A DNA stretch of 45,308 nucleotides from Sphingomonas parva (ex Maeng et al. 2020) (GTDB lineage Bacteria; Pseudomonadota; Alphaproteobacteria; Sphingomonadales; Sphingomonadaceae), in assembly GCF_004564275.1 (NCBI RefSeq), contig NZ_SPDV01000031.1, positions 1-45,308 of the forward strand, written 5' to 3'. The position numbers were made by a program, and so were the translations under genes. Shown here in pieces: positions 1 through 8,809 of this stretch. Position 1 is the first letter of the stretch. Each line of letters opens with the position of its first letter. The notes below the pieces were generated by a model. The model was not told the DNA's origin, made no database searches, and worked only from the letters and a program-made list of their open reading frames with translations.

Positions 1-55
1 GAAGGACTCGGCGCCTGGAAATAGACTCCCCCTCTCCCTGCTCGCTACGCTCGCT

Positions 56-81
56 TCCCTCTCCCCTGAAGGGGAGAGGGA
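56..81. repeat. Inverted repeat downstream of the glycolytic operon
   Basis: An 11-bp perfect stem (56-66 with 71-81) closes a TGAA loop. It sits 12 bases beyond the fba stop codon on the minus strand, so it could act as a transcription end or mRNA 3' protector, but no T-run follows on that strand. A second, looser copy of the CT-rich arm lies at about 25-40. CTCCCTCTCCCC-type hairpins are, from memory, common dispersed intergenic repeats in Sphingomonas genomes; this was not checked. Confidence 0.6.
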
Positions 82-93
82 GTCACGCCTCGC

Positions 94-1008
94 TCACTCC
101 TCGCCCTTGTAGATCCTGATCAGGCGGTCGAGCATCGCGATCGCTTCGTCGCGCGGGCGCTGGAAGGTGTTGCGGCCGATGATCGAGCCGTTGCCGCCGC
201 CGTCGCGAATGTCGCGGGCATCCTGGTAGACGGCATCGGCGCCCTTGGCTGCGCCGCCCGAGAAGACGACGATGCGGCGGCCGTTGAAGCAGCTCTGCAC
301 GACGTGACGGACGCGGTCGGCCTGGGCCGACCAGTCGGTCCCCTCATAGGGCTTCTGCGCCTCCTTCTGCTCGATATGCGCGGAAGGCAGCTTCACCTTG
401 ATGATGTGCGCGCCGAGCAGCGCCGCCATGTGCGCGGCATAGGCGCCGACGTCGAGCGCCAGCTCCCCGTCCTTCGACAGCTTGCCGCCGCGCGGATAGG
501 ACCAGATCACCGTCGCGATGCCGACCGCCTTCGCCTCGGCCGACATCTCGCGAATCTCCTCCATCATGTCGAAGACGTTGTCGGCGCCCGGATAGATGGT
601 GAAGCCGATCGCCGAGCAGCCGAGGCGCAGCGCGTCGTCGACGGTGCCGGTCACCGCCTGATCGCTCGAGGTCGCCCAGCTGTTCGAGCTGTTGACCTTG
701 AGGATTGTCGGGATCTGGCCGGCGAAGGTCCCCGCCCCCGCCTCCAGCGCGCCGAGCGGCGCCGCATAGGCCGAGAGGCCGGCGTCGATCGCCAGCTGAT
801 AATGGTAATGCGGATCGTAGGCGGGCGGGTTGACCGAGAAGCTGCGCGCCGGTCCGTGCTCGAATCCCTGATCGACCGGAAGGATGATCAGCTTGCCGGT
901 GCCGCCGAGCCGGCCCTGCATCAGGATGCGGACCAGGTTCGCTTTGACGCCCGGATTGTCGCTCTCGTAATTCGCGAGGATCGACTTCACGGCCGGTGTG
1001 ATGCTCAT
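94..1008 (-). CDS. Class I fructose-bisphosphate aldolase (DhnA/FbaB type)
   Basis: A 304-aa protein of the DhnA-type class I aldolases, which reversibly cleave fructose-1,6-bisphosphate into dihydroxyacetone phosphate and glyceraldehyde-3-phosphate through a Schiff-base lysine. Family signatures are LPVDQGFEHGPA (about 43-54), IGFTIYPG (134-141) and HIIKVKLP (201-208), which holds the likely Schiff-base lysine, plus the phosphate-binding FSGGAAKG and IIGRNTFQR near the end. The start at MSITPAV was chosen because AGGGAGAG lies just upstream; the frame stays open further upstream without similarity. It is the last gene of tkt-gap-pgk-fba. Gene symbols differ between genomes (fba, fbaB), so none is given. 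Confidence 0.95.
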   Translation of the reverse strand: MSITPAVKSILANYESDNPGVKANLVRILMQGRLGGTGKLIILPVDQGFEHGPARSFSVNPPAYDPHYHYQLAIDAGLSAYAAPLGALEAGAGTFAGQIPTILKVNSSNSWATSSDQAVTGTVDDALRLGCSAIGFTIYPGADNVFDMMEEIREMSAEAKAVGIATVIWSYPRGGKLSKDGELALDVGAYAAHMAALLGAHIIKVKLPSAHIEQKEAQKPYEGTDWSAQADRVRHVVQSCFNGRRIVVFSGGAAKGADAVYQDARDIRDGGGNGSIIGRNTFQRPRDEAIAMLDRLIRIYKGEE

Positions 1009-1046
1009 CTCACTCTCCCTTGGATGATCGTGCTTTTTTCGAATGA

Positions 1047-2246
1047 TCAGGCGGTCTCGAGCGCCTCGACACCGGGCAGCGCCTTGCCTTCCATCCATTC
1101 GAGGAAGGCGCCGCCGGCGGTCGACACGAAGCTGAACTCGTCGGCCACGCCGGCATGGTTGAGCGCGGCGACCGTATCGCCGCCGCCGGCGACCGAGACC
1201 AGGCTGCCGCTCTGGGTCAGCGCCGCGGCGGTCTGGGCGAGCGCCACCGTCGCCGCGTCGAACGGCACCGTCTCGAACGCGCCGAGCGGCCCGTTCCACA
1301 CCAGCGTCCGGCAGGTCTTGATCGCATCGGCCAGCGCCTCGACCGCGGCCGGCCCGACGTCGAGGATCATCTCGTCCGCCGCGACCTCGTGGACGTTGCA
1401 GGTCCTGAGCGACGGCGGATTGGCCTCGAATTCCTTCGCCACCACGACGTCATAAGGCAAATGGACGGTGCAATTCGCCCGATCGGCGGCCTCGAGGATC
1501 TCGTTGGCGACCGGCGTGAGGTCGTGCTCGGCCAGAGACTTGCCGACGTCGACCCCGCGCGCGGCGAGGAAGGTGTTGGCCATGCCGCCGCCGATGATCA
1601 GATGGTCGACCCTGGCGACGAGATGGCGGAGCACCTCGAGCTTGGTCGAGACCTTGGCGCCGCCGACCACGGCCGCGACCGGCCGCTCCGGCGCGCCGAG
1701 CGCTTTCTCCAGCGCCTTGAGCTCGGCCTCCATCGCCCGCCCGGCGTAGGCCGGCAGCAGGTGCGCCAGCCCCTCGGTCGAGGCATGGGCGCGATGGGCG
1801 GCCGAGAAAGCGTCGTTGACGTAGAGATCGCCGAGCGCCGCCATCGCGCGGGCGAGCTCCGGATCGTTCTTCTCCTCGCCCTTGTGGAAGCGGGTGTTCT
1901 CGAGGATCGCGACGTCGCCCGGCTGCATGTCGGCGACGTTCGCCGCCGCCATCTCGCCCTGGCAATCGCCGACGAAGCGGACCGGCCGGCCGAGCACCTC
2001 CTCATAGGCGCGGGTCACCAGCGACAGCGACATGTCGGGCCGCCTTTCTCCCTTCGGCCGGCCGAAATGGGCGAGCAGCAGGACGATCGCGCCGCGATCG
2101 GCGAGCTCGGTCACCGTCGGCAGCGTCGCCCGCAGCCTCGTGTCGTCGGTCACCTTGAGATCGGCCATCGGCACGTTGAGGTCGACGCGCACCAGCACGC
2201 GCTTGCCGTGCACGTCGGAGAGATCGTCGAGCGTCTTGAAGGTCAT
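1047..2246 (-). CDS. pgk: Phosphoglycerate kinase
   Basis: A 399-aa cytoplasmic kinase that transfers phosphate between 1,3-bisphosphoglycerate and ADP. Substrate-binding signatures RVDLNVP (20-26), [11 protein letters not shown] and HFGRPKG (60-66) are in the N-lobe; [25 protein letters not shown] and the nucleotide loop [10 protein letters not shown] are in the C-lobe. Length is normal. The start at MTFKTLDDL is preceded by AAGGGAAG. It lies between gap and fba, 38 bases before fba, and should be co-transcribed with both; a strong hairpin in the gap-pgk spacer may tune its expression relative to gap. Confidence 0.98.
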   Translation of the reverse strand: MTFKTLDDLSDVHGKRVLVRVDLNVPMADLKVTDDTRLRATLPTVTELADRGAIVLLLAHFGRPKGERRPDMSLSLVTRAYEEVLGRPVRFVGDCQGEMAAANVADMQPGDVAILENTRFHKGEEKNDPELARAMAALGDLYVNDAFSAAHRAHASTEGLAHLLPAYAGRAMEAELKALEKALGAPERPVAAVVGGAKVSTKLEVLRHLVARVDHLIIGGGMANTFLAARGVDVGKSLAEHDLTPVANEILEAADRANCTVHLPYDVVVAKEFEANPPSLRTCNVHEVAADEMILDVGPAAVEALADAIKTCRTLVWNGPLGAFETVPFDAATVALAQTAAALTQSGSLVSVAGGGDTVAALNHAGVADEFSFVSTAGGAFLEWMEGKALPGVEALETA

Positions 2247-2266
2247 CGGCTTCCCTTGAACGAAAC

Positions 2267-2290
2267 GGGGCGGCCCGACCGGACCGCCCC
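2267..2290 (-). other. Intercistronic hairpin between gap and pgk
   Basis: GGGGCGGTCC and GGGCCGCCCC (minus strand) pair over 10 bp, with one G-U, around a GGTC loop. It begins 6 bases after the gap stop codon and is followed by GTTTCG, a poor T-run. It looks like a partial terminator or an mRNA 3'-protecting structure that could give more gap than pgk message. The function is inferred. Confidence 0.55.
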
Positions 2291-2296
2291 TTCCTC

Positions 2297-3304
2297 TTAC
2301 AGCAGCTTCGCCATCGCGCTGGCCGTATCGACCATGCGGTTCGAGAAGCCCCATTCATTGTCGTACCAGGAGACGACGCGGACCAATTTGCCTTCCAGCA
2401 CCGCGGTCTCGAGGCTGTCGACGCTCGACGAATGCGGATCGTGATTGAAGTCGATCGAGACCAAAGGCTCCTCGATGAACTGGAGGATGCCCTTCAGCGG
2501 CCCCTCGGCGGCGGCGCGCAGCGCGCCGTTGACCTCGTCGAGCGTGGTGTCGCGCTTCGGCGTGAAGGTGAGATCGACCAGGCTGACGTTCGGGGTCGGC
2601 ACGCGCACCGCCGAGCCGTCGAGCTTGCCCTTGAGCTCCGGAAGCACCTCGCCGACCGCGCGCGCGGCACCGGTCGTGGTCGGGATCATCGACATCGCCG
2701 CGGCACGCGCCCGGCGCATGTCCGGGTGGATCTGGTCGAGGATCTTCTGGTCGTTGGTGTAGCTGTGGATCGTGGTCATCAGGCCGCGCTCGATGCCGAT
2801 CGCATCGTTCAGCACCTTAGCGACCGGAGCGAGGCAGTTGGTCGTGCACGATGCGTTGGAGACGATCGTGTGGCCGGCCTCGAGCTTGTCGTCATTGACA
2901 CCGAAGACGACGGTGAGATCGACGCCCTTGGCCGGCGCAGAGATCAGGACTTTCTTCGCCCCTGCAGTGAGATGCGCGCCGGCCTTGTCGGCAGACGTGA
3001 AGAAGCCGGTGCACTCCAGCGCGATATCCACCTGGTTCTGCGCGTGCGGCAGCTTGGCCGGGTCGCGCTCGGCGGTGACGTGGATTCGGCGGCCGTCGAC
3101 GATCAGGTCGTTGCCCTCGGCGCGGACCTCGCCCTTGTAGGTGCCGTGCACGCTGTCGCGCTTGAACAGCAGGGCGTTTGACTGGGCATCGGCCAGGTCG
3201 TTGATCGACACCAACTCCAGCCCGCTTTCCGGCTTCTCGAGAATGGCGCGCGCGACGAGGCGCCCGATGCGGCCGAAGCCGTTGATCGCAACTCTGGTAG
3301 CCAT
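2297..3304 (-). CDS. gap: Glyceraldehyde-3-phosphate dehydrogenase, type I
   Basis: A 335-aa phosphorylating GAPDH that converts glyceraldehyde-3-phosphate, NAD+ and phosphate to 1,3-bisphosphoglycerate. The Rossmann motif NGFGRIGR is at 8-15, the catalytic SNASCTTNC puts Cys at 153 and His at 180 ([10 protein letters not shown]), and the C-terminus carries [13 protein letters not shown]. An Asp at 36 (SINDLAD) suggests NAD preference, as in glycolytic GAPDHs. AAGGGAGAT precedes the ATG. The tkt stop TGA is only one base upstream, so the two genes are translationally close and in one operon. Confidence 0.98.
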   Translation of the reverse strand: MATRVAINGFGRIGRLVARAILEKPESGLELVSINDLADAQSNALLFKRDSVHGTYKGEVRAEGNDLIVDGRRIHVTAERDPAKLPHAQNQVDIALECTGFFTSADKAGAHLTAGAKKVLISAPAKGVDLTVVFGVNDDKLEAGHTIVSNASCTTNCLAPVAKVLNDAIGIERGLMTTIHSYTNDQKILDQIHPDMRRARAAAMSMIPTTTGAARAVGEVLPELKGKLDGSAVRVPTPNVSLVDLTFTPKRDTTLDEVNGALRAAAEGPLKGILQFIEEPLVSIDFNHDPHSSSVDSLETAVLEGKLVRVVSWYDNEWGFSNRMVDTASAMAKLL

Positions 3305-3305
3305 C

Positions 3306-5285
3306 TCACTGATCTCCCTTGTTTTCGAGCGCCGCGATCACCTGCGGCACGATCGCTTCGGCAGTGAAGCCGAAGCGGCGGAAAAGGTCCTCGGCCGGGG
3401 CCGACGCCCCGAAGCGGTCGAGGCCGATGTTGAGGCCGTGGCGGCCGGTATAGCGCTCCCAACCGAGCGTCGTCCCCGCCTCGATCGAGACGATCAGCGC
3501 ATCGGCCGGCAACAGGTCGGCGCGATAGGCGGCGTCCTGGGCGTCGAACAGGGACCAGCAGGGCATCGAGACGACGTCGGCCCCGATCCCCTGCCCCTCC
3601 AGCGCCTCTGCCGTCTTGACGGCGACCTCGACCTCGGAGCCGGTCGCGACCAGCACCACCCGGCGCGCCGCGCCGGCGCCGCGCAGGCGATAGGCGCCGC
3701 GGGCGCAGAGATTGTCGCTGCGGCCGGTGCGGAGCTGCGGCAGATTCTGGCGGGTGAGCGCGAGCAGCGACGGCCCGTCGGCGCGCGCGAGCGACAGCGC
3801 CCAGCATTCCGCCGTCTCGACCGCGTCGGCCGGGCGATAGACGGCGAGGTTCGGGATCATCCGCAGGCTCATCAGATGCTCGACCGGCTGGTGGGTCGGC
3901 CCGTCCTCGCCCAGGCCGATCGAATCGTGAGTCATCACGTAGATCGCCCGCACCTGCTGCAGCGCCGACAGGCGGATCGCCGGCCGGCAATAATCGGCGA
4001 AGACCAGGAAGGTGCCGCCGTAGGGAATGACGCCGCCGTGCAGCGCCATGCCGTTCATCGCCGCGGCCATGCCGAACTCGCGGATGCCGTAATAGATGTA
4101 GCGGCCCGAATAATCGTTTTTCGTCAGTGGCTTCTGCGCCTTCGTTTTGGTATTGTTCGAACCGGTGAGATCGGCCGAGCCGCCCAAAGTCTCCGGAATG
4201 GCGGCGTTGATCGCCTCGAGCGCCATCTCGGAGGCCTTGCGGGTGGCGATCTTCTGCGGCGTGGCGGCGAGCGAGTCGAGATGGGCGGCGAGGCCGGTGT
4301 CGGCCGGCAGCCGTCCCTCCATCCGCCGCACCAGCTCCTCGCGCTTCGGGGAGGCGGCAAGCCGGGTGCGCCACGCCTCATGCGCGCCGGCGCCGCGGCG
4401 GCCGGCGGCACGCCAGGCGTCGAGGATCGGCTGCGGGATGTCGAACGGCTCGCTGTCCCACACCAATTGCTTGCGGGCCGCGGCGACCTCGTCGACGCCG
4501 AGCGCGGCGCCGTGCGTCGCCGACGTGCCCTGTTTGTTCGGCGCACCCCAGCCGATGATCGTCCGGCAGGCGACCAGCGACGGGCGCGGATCGGCCGCGG
4601 CCTCGGCGAGCGCGGCGCGGATGCTGGCGAAATCGTGACCGTCGCACTGGGCGACGTGCCAGCCATAAGCGCGATAGCGCGCCGCGATATCCTCGGACGT
4701 CGAGAGATCGGTCGCGCCGTCGATCGTGATCCGGTTGTCGTCCCACAGCACGTTCAGCCGGCCGAGGCCGAGATGGCCGGCGAGGCCCGCCGCCTCGTGG
4801 TTGACGCCCTCCATCAGGCAGCCGTCGCCGGCGATCACCCAGGTGCGATGGTCGACCAGATCGTCGCCGAACTCGGCGTTGAGGTGGCGCTCGGCGATCG
4901 CCATGCCGACCGCCATCGCCACCCCCTGGCCGAGCGGGCCGGTGGTCGCCTCGACTCCGGGCAGGAGGAAGTTCTCGGGATGGCCGGCACAGGGGCTGCT
5001 CAGCTGCCGGAAGTTGCGGATGTCGTCCATCGTCGGCTGGGCGTAGCCGGTCAGGTGGAGCAGAGCGTAGATCAGCATCGAGCCGTGCCCGGCCGATAGC
5101 ACGAAGCGGTCTCGGTCGTGCCAGGCGGGATCGGCGGGATCGTGCTTCAAATGCTCGGTCCACAGCACGGTGGCGACGTCGGCCATGCCCATCGGCATGC
5201 CGGGATGCCCCGAATTGGCTGCCTGGACAGCGTCCATCGCCAGGGCGCGAATGGCGTTGGCGAGCAGTCTCGTTTCGGCAGCCAT
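3306..5285 (-). CDS. tkt: Transketolase
   Basis: A 659-aa thiamine-diphosphate enzyme that moves two-carbon ketol units in the pentose phosphate pathway. The N-terminal ThDP domain has [27 protein letters not shown] and the cofactor/Mg motif GDGCLMEG...DDN. The pyrimidine domain has [15 protein letters not shown] with the catalytic Glu and [16 protein letters not shown]. The C-terminal domain starts at about [13 protein letters not shown]. Two ATGs four codons apart are possible; the second (MAAETR) has GGGAATC at a better distance. It is the first gene of the tkt-gap-pgk-fba operon, which links the pentose phosphate and triose parts of metabolism. Confidence 0.97.
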   Translation of the reverse strand: MAAETRLLANAIRALAMDAVQAANSGHPGMPMGMADVATVLWTEHLKHDPADPAWHDRDRFVLSAGHGSMLIYALLHLTGYAQPTMDDIRNFRQLSSPCAGHPENFLLPGVEATTGPLGQGVAMAVGMAIAERHLNAEFGDDLVDHRTWVIAGDGCLMEGVNHEAAGLAGHLGLGRLNVLWDDNRITIDGATDLSTSEDIAARYRAYGWHVAQCDGHDFASIRAALAEAAADPRPSLVACRTIIGWGAPNKQGTSATHGAALGVDEVAAARKQLVWDSEPFDIPQPILDAWRAAGRRGAGAHEAWRTRLAASPKREELVRRMEGRLPADTGLAAHLDSLAATPQKIATRKASEMALEAINAAIPETLGGSADLTGSNNTKTKAQKPLTKNDYSGRYIYYGIREFGMAAAMNGMALHGGVIPYGGTFLVFADYCRPAIRLSALQQVRAIYVMTHDSIGLGEDGPTHQPVEHLMSLRMIPNLAVYRPADAVETAECWALSLARADGPSLLALTRQNLPQLRTGRSDNLCARGAYRLRGAGAARRVVLVATGSEVEVAVKTAEALEGQGIGADVVSMPCWSLFDAQDAAYRADLLPADALIVSIEAGTTLGWERYTGRHGLNIGLDRFGASAPAEDLFRRFGFTAEAIVPQVIAALENKGDQ

Positions 5286-5357
5286 GATGATTCCCATGAA
5301 GTGGAGCGCCCGGCGGGCGGGCGGGGCAGGCTCCAGGATCGGCCCCGCTCGCCCGTT

Positions 5358-5385
5358 CCTTTAGAGGCGGCGCGTCTTGCGTCAA
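5358..5385 (-). promoter_or_regulatory. Candidate sigma-70 promoter of the tkt operon
   Basis: On the minus strand TTGACG (5385-5380) and TAAAGG (5363-5358) are separated by 16 bases, about 70 bases before the tkt start. This is the best match in the divergent region between tkt and the plus-strand small ORF. It is a motif match only; no start-site data exist here. Confidence 0.4.
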
Positions 5386-5468
5386 CACCGGCGCGGCGGC
5401 TACCGGCCGCGCCGGACGATCGCACGCGCGGTCGTTTCCCTGCCGGGACGAACATGGTAGAAGGGGCG

Positions 5469-5696
5469 ATGGCGCAGAGGCGAGCGATAGACGCGATCGG
5501 CCGGATCGAGGAGGCGCTCGCCCGCATCGAGGCGGCGGCGGACTCCGCGCGCGCCGCCCAGCCCCGGCCGGAACCGGACGGCGATGCGGCCGAAGCCCAT
5601 CAACGCCTGCGCCGTGCCCATGACGCGCTGCGCTCCCGGGTCGAGGGGGCGATCGCCCAGATCGACCGGCTGATCGGCAGCGAGAGCGCCGGCTGA
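5469..5696 (+). CDS. Small coiled-coil protein upstream of zapA
   Basis: A 75-aa hydrophilic protein rich in Ala, Arg and Glu with heptad-like helices (IDAIGRIEEALARIEAAA, then RLRRAHDALRSRVEGAIAQI). I recognise no named family. Its stop codon overlaps the zapA start (TGATG), so the pair are translationally coupled and it may act with ZapA in divisome assembly; that is inference from position. ATG at 5454 is an alternative start; the one used has GAAGGGG close upstream. Confidence 0.75.
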   Translation: MAQRRAIDAIGRIEEALARIEAAADSARAAQPRPEPDGDAAEAHQRLRRAHDALRSRVEGAIAQIDRLIGSESAG

Positions 5697-6064
5697 TGCC
5701 CAGCGTCGAGATCGAGATCGGCACCCGCCGCTACCAGGTCGCCTGCCGCGCCGGCGAGGAGGACCATCTCCGCGCCGTTGCCGCGATCGTCGACCAGAAG
5801 GCGCGCGACGCCGCCGGGGCGCTGGGCGCGCTCGGCGAGACCCGCCAGCTGCTCATCGCCGCCCTGCTGCTCGCCGATCAGCTCAGCGAGCGCGACGGCG
5901 AAGCCCCTGCCCCGCCGCCGTCCGCTCAGCCGGCCGCCGAAGCCGGCGCGGGCGCCCAGGACGACCCTGCGGTCGCCGATGCGCTCGAGCGCCTCGCCGA
6001 ACGGATGGAGCGCCTCGCCTCGAGGCTTGAGACCGGCGGCGCCAGTCCCTACATTGCACGTTGA
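5696..6064 (+). CDS. zapA: Cell division protein ZapA
   Basis: A 122-aa FtsZ-associated protein; ZapA oligomers bundle FtsZ filaments at the division site. The N-terminal globular part VEIEIGTRRYQVAC...EDHLRAVAAIVD (4-33) is typical, followed by an Ala-rich helix, a Pro/Ala linker (about 70-88) and a C-terminal helix ALERLAERMERLASRLE that fits the family coiled coil. It sits immediately upstream of 6S RNA and 5-formyl-THF cyclo-ligase, an order seen in many proteobacteria. The start overlaps the stop of the preceding small gene. Confidence 0.93.
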   Translation: MPSVEIEIGTRRYQVACRAGEEDHLRAVAAIVDQKARDAAGALGALGETRQLLIAALLLADQLSERDGEAPAPPPSAQPAAEAGAGAQDDPAVADALERLAERMERLASRLETGGASPYIAR

Positions 6065-6222
6065 CGGGTACTGCCCGGTACGAGCTTTTGCGAACATCCC
6101 TGAGGCGATAAAGACATCCTCGGGGGCTGTCCCTGGCCGGATCCTGGTCCGGTCTAAATGGTCCCCACCTGACGTTCTGGCGTCAGAGGATATTCCAGCA
6201 AACGGCCATGGCGGTCCCGTCA
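6062..6222 (+). ncRNA. ssrS: 6S RNA (SsrS)
   Basis: About 161 nt between zapA and the cyclo-ligase gene, the usual place of 6S RNA. The ends pair as a long closing stem: TGACGGG (6062-6068) with CCCGTCA (6216-6222), and ACTGCC (6070-6075) with GGCGGT (6210-6215). The interior has the bubble-flanking stretches seen in alphaproteobacterial 6S RNAs (GAGCTTTTGCGAACATCCCTG on the 5' side). 6S RNA binds the housekeeping sigma-factor RNA polymerase holoenzyme as a promoter mimic. The 5' end of the stem begins on the zapA stop codon, so the RNA may be processed from the zapA transcript. Ends are approximate. Confidence 0.9.
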
Positions 6223-6320
6223 CTTCCCGTCCCCCGCGCGGCAGCGCGTCCCGGCAGCGAAGCCGCTCTTGCTCGCGGGCGGCCGGAAAAGAATCGCGCC
6301 GCAACCGTTCAGCTGCCGAC

Positions 6321-6893
6321 ATGAATGCGAATCCCGACAAACACGCGCTGCGCGCCCACGCGCTCGAGGAGCGGCGGCGGTACGCCCGCTCGCTGGCGCC
6401 CGCACTGCGCGCCGAGCTCGAGGCCAGGCTCGCCGAGACCGTCCTGCCCCATCTGAACGGTGCCCGTATCGTCGGCCTCTACCATCCGCTGAAGGACGAG
6501 ATCAGCCCCTATCCGATCCTCGAGCGGCTCGGCGGCGGCCGGCGCGGCGCCCTGCCCTGGTTCCTCGATCGCGACGCGCGGATGCTGTTCCGCGAGGCGC
6601 CGGCGACGGAGCCGAGCCCGTGGGGCGTGCTCCAGCCGCCCGCGTCCGCCGAGGCGCTCGCCCCCGATACGGTGATCGTCCCGCTCGTCGCCGCCGACCG
6701 CCGCGGTACCCGCATCGGCCACGGCAAGGGCCATTACGATCGCGCCCTCGCCCATCTGCGCGAGGGCGGGCCGGTGTTCACCATCGGCATTGCCTGGGAG
6801 CACCAGATCCTCGATGAGCCGTTCGACGGCGATCCCTGGGACGTGCCCCTGGATGCGCTCGCAACCCCTGGCGAATGGATCGACTGCCGATGA
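6321..6893 (+). CDS. ygfA: 5-formyltetrahydrofolate cyclo-ligase
   Basis: A 190-aa enzyme (MTHFS) that uses ATP to convert 5-formyl-THF to 5,10-methenyl-THF in one-carbon metabolism. Features are an N-terminal Arg-rich helix (HALEERRRYARSL), IVGLYHPLKDEIS (the substrate region), ALPWFLDRD, and the signature DRRGTRIGHGKGHYDRAL near 131-148 with the ATP-binding Gly-Lys-Gly. The start MNANPDK was chosen from the typical family N-terminus. It is about 100 bases downstream of 6S RNA, as in many proteobacteria, and overlaps the next gene by ATGA. Confidence 0.95.
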   Translation: MNANPDKHALRAHALEERRRYARSLAPALRAELEARLAETVLPHLNGARIVGLYHPLKDEISPYPILERLGGGRRGALPWFLDRDARMLFREAPATEPSPWGVLQPPASAEALAPDTVIVPLVAADRRGTRIGHGKGHYDRALAHLREGGPVFTIGIAWEHQILDEPFDGDPWDVPLDALATPGEWIDCR

Positions 6894-7108
6894 ACCCGAC
6901 CTGGCGCAAACCCGCGGGAATCTTCCTGATCCTGCTGCTGATCGCGGTCTGGGCAATCCTGGTCACCGCCGGCGCCGAGCTGATCGGCGAGACCCCCTGG
7001 CCGCTCCAGGCGCTCTATTTCATCGTCGCCGGGATCATCTGGATCGCGCCGCTCAAGCCCCTCCTCCAGTGGATGGAGACCGGGCGCTGGAGACGGCCGC
7101 GGGGCTGA
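6890..7108 (+). CDS. DUF2842 small membrane protein
   Basis: A 72-aa protein with two hydrophobic helices (about residues 9-28 and 39-56) and a basic C-terminus (WMETGRWRRPRG). This matches the DUF2842 family of alphaproteobacteria, whose function is unknown. Its ATG overlaps the cyclo-ligase stop (ATGA), so it is translationally coupled to that gene. Confidence 0.85.
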   Translation: MNPTWRKPAGIFLILLLIAVWAILVTAGAELIGETPWPLQALYFIVAGIIWIAPLKPLLQWMETGRWRRPRG

Positions 7109-7133
7109 GGCTCGTTTTTGATGTCTTGAAAGC

Positions 7134-7201
7134 GGCTCGACCCCTTCTTCGGGGGAGCCATTCGGCCAGGAGAGCGTCGCCTAAGCGACTGCGTCTCCTG
7201 G
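7134..7201. terminator. Double hairpin between DUF2842 gene and tRNA-Asp
   Basis: Two stem-loops lie back to back. The one nearest the tRNA pairs CCAGGAGA (7166-7173) with TCTCCTGG (7194-7201), with an inner GTCGC/GCGAC stem and CTAA loop. The second pairs GGCTC and CCCC (7134-7144) with GGGGGAGCC (7151-7159). On the minus strand a short TTTC follows. They probably separate the convergent tRNA-Asp and cyclo-ligase transcripts; termination is inferred. Confidence 0.5.
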
Positions 7202-7205
7202 ATAA

Positions 7206-7282
<77 letters not shown>

Positions 7283-7341
7283 GTTGGAGCGGGCAACTAG
7301 GGGACGGTTCGGAACCTGTCAACACGCTCCGTCGGGCTTTT

Positions 7342-8532
7342 TCACGCCGGGCGATTTTCCTCGCCATGCTCCTCGTGATGGCCGCCGGTGAGCGTCCCTT
7401 CCTCGAACAGGAAGCCGGCAATGTCGGGCCGCCCGGCGGCGTCGAGCACGGTCTTGGCGATGATCAGCAGCGGCACCGCGAGCAGGGCGCCGGTCGTCCC
7501 CCACACCCAGGCCCAGAAGCTCAGGGCGACCAGGATCAGCAACGGATTGATCGTCAGCCGGCGGCCGACCAGCATCGGCGTCACCAGATTGGCCTCGATC
7601 AGGTGCAGCGAGGCGAAGGCCAGCGCCGGCAGGAAGGCGTACCAGGGATCGGTGAACGCCATCAGCCCGCCCAGAGCGAGCAGCAGCACCGAGGCGATCG
7701 GGCCGAGATAGGGCACGTAGTTCAGCACCGCGACGATGCCGCCCCACATCAGCGGCGTCGGCATGTCGAGCAGGTAGAGGACGAAGGAGACGACCAGGCC
7801 AAGGGTGACGTTCACCACGGTGATCGTGCCGAGATAGGTGGAGGTCGCGTCGACCACCTGCTGGATCGCCCGCGCCGTCGTCATCGCGCCGTCGAAGCTG
7901 GTCCGCGCGACGATCGTGCGCCGCCGCATCGCCGACCATCCCGACAGGAAGAAGAAGATCACCAGCATCGCGAAGAACATCTGGATCGCGGCGTGCGGCG
8001 CCGAGGTGGCGATGATGTCGAGCAGCGAGTTGGGAGTCTCGACCGCCACCGTGCGCGGCGCCTCGGCGCCGGCGCCGAATTCGTCGACGATGTCGTTGAT
8101 GAAGCGTTCGAGGTCCGAATAGACCTCGAGCAGCGGCGCCAGCGTGTCGCGGATCCGGCCGATCCGCTCGGGGACCAGCCGCACCCATTCGGCCGCGGGC
8201 AGCACGATCGAGGCGATCGCGATGTTGGCCGCGACGATGAACAGCAGCAGGCAGACGAAGGCCGCCAGCCCCGAGGGAAGGCCGCGCCGCTCGAGCCACT
8301 CGAGCAGCGGGACGAGCGCGATCGCGATCACCAGCGCCGCCGTCACGGGCAGGAAGAATTCGGCCCCGGCCCGCAAGGCGAACGGCACGGCGAGCGTCAG
8401 GCCGGCCCCGGCGATCAGGGTCAGCGCAGCGAGCAGCCGGTCGCGGCGATAGCTGTCGGATTCGCTTTCGTGATGATGGGGCTCGCTCGCTTTCGCCTCG
8501 CCCGGCGCCCCCGGTCCCTGCAACCTGTTCAT
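7342..8532 (-). CDS. AI-2E family transporter (PerM/TqsA-like permease)
   Basis: A 396-aa inner-membrane protein. It has hydrophobic segments at about 35-60 and 68-90, a periplasmic/cytosolic helical stretch (about 105-175), then several segments containing the family core LNYVPYLGPIASVLL and the C-terminal LLILVALSFWAWVWGTTGALLAVPLL region. Families in this group include the E. coli AI-2 exporter TqsA and many permeases of unknown substrate, so quorum-signal transport is not implied. The start MNRLQG is chosen from GGAGG 5 bases upstream. The acidic/His-rich N- and C-termini (EPHHHESESD, GGHHEEHGEE) could bind metal, which is unproven. Confidence 0.9.
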   Translation of the reverse strand: MNRLQGPGAPGEAKASEPHHHESESDSYRRDRLLAALTLIAGAGLTLAVPFALRAGAEFFLPVTAALVIAIALVPLLEWLERRGLPSGLAAFVCLLLFIVAANIAIASIVLPAAEWVRLVPERIGRIRDTLAPLLEVYSDLERFINDIVDEFGAGAEAPRTVAVETPNSLLDIIATSAPHAAIQMFFAMLVIFFFLSGWSAMRRRTIVARTSFDGAMTTARAIQQVVDATSTYLGTITVVNVTLGLVVSFVLYLLDMPTPLMWGGIVAVLNYVPYLGPIASVLLLALGGLMAFTDPWYAFLPALAFASLHLIEANLVTPMLVGRRLTINPLLILVALSFWAWVWGTTGALLAVPLLIIAKTVLDAAGRPDIAGFLFEEGTLTGGHHEEHGEENRPA

Positions 8533-8809
8533 TCGCCTCCGCGATCCTGTCTCGGCCGGCCGACGCCGCCCTGCCGCTCGCTTCCCCTTGAAGCCTCGCC
8601 AAGCGTTAACAGCCGCGGCGCGCGAAATCACGCGCCGTGACGCCGCGTCTCGCGGGGGCGGCGGACCGGTCGCGCCTGCGGACGTTTCCGGCGTCGACAG
8701 CCTTCGCTGCGGCTTGTTATGGAGCGACGCCGTTCCGTGACGAGAACGAACGCACTGGGAAACGGATGCGCGACTGGGCAGAGCAACCTGCCGTCCTTCG
8801 GGCGGCGCG

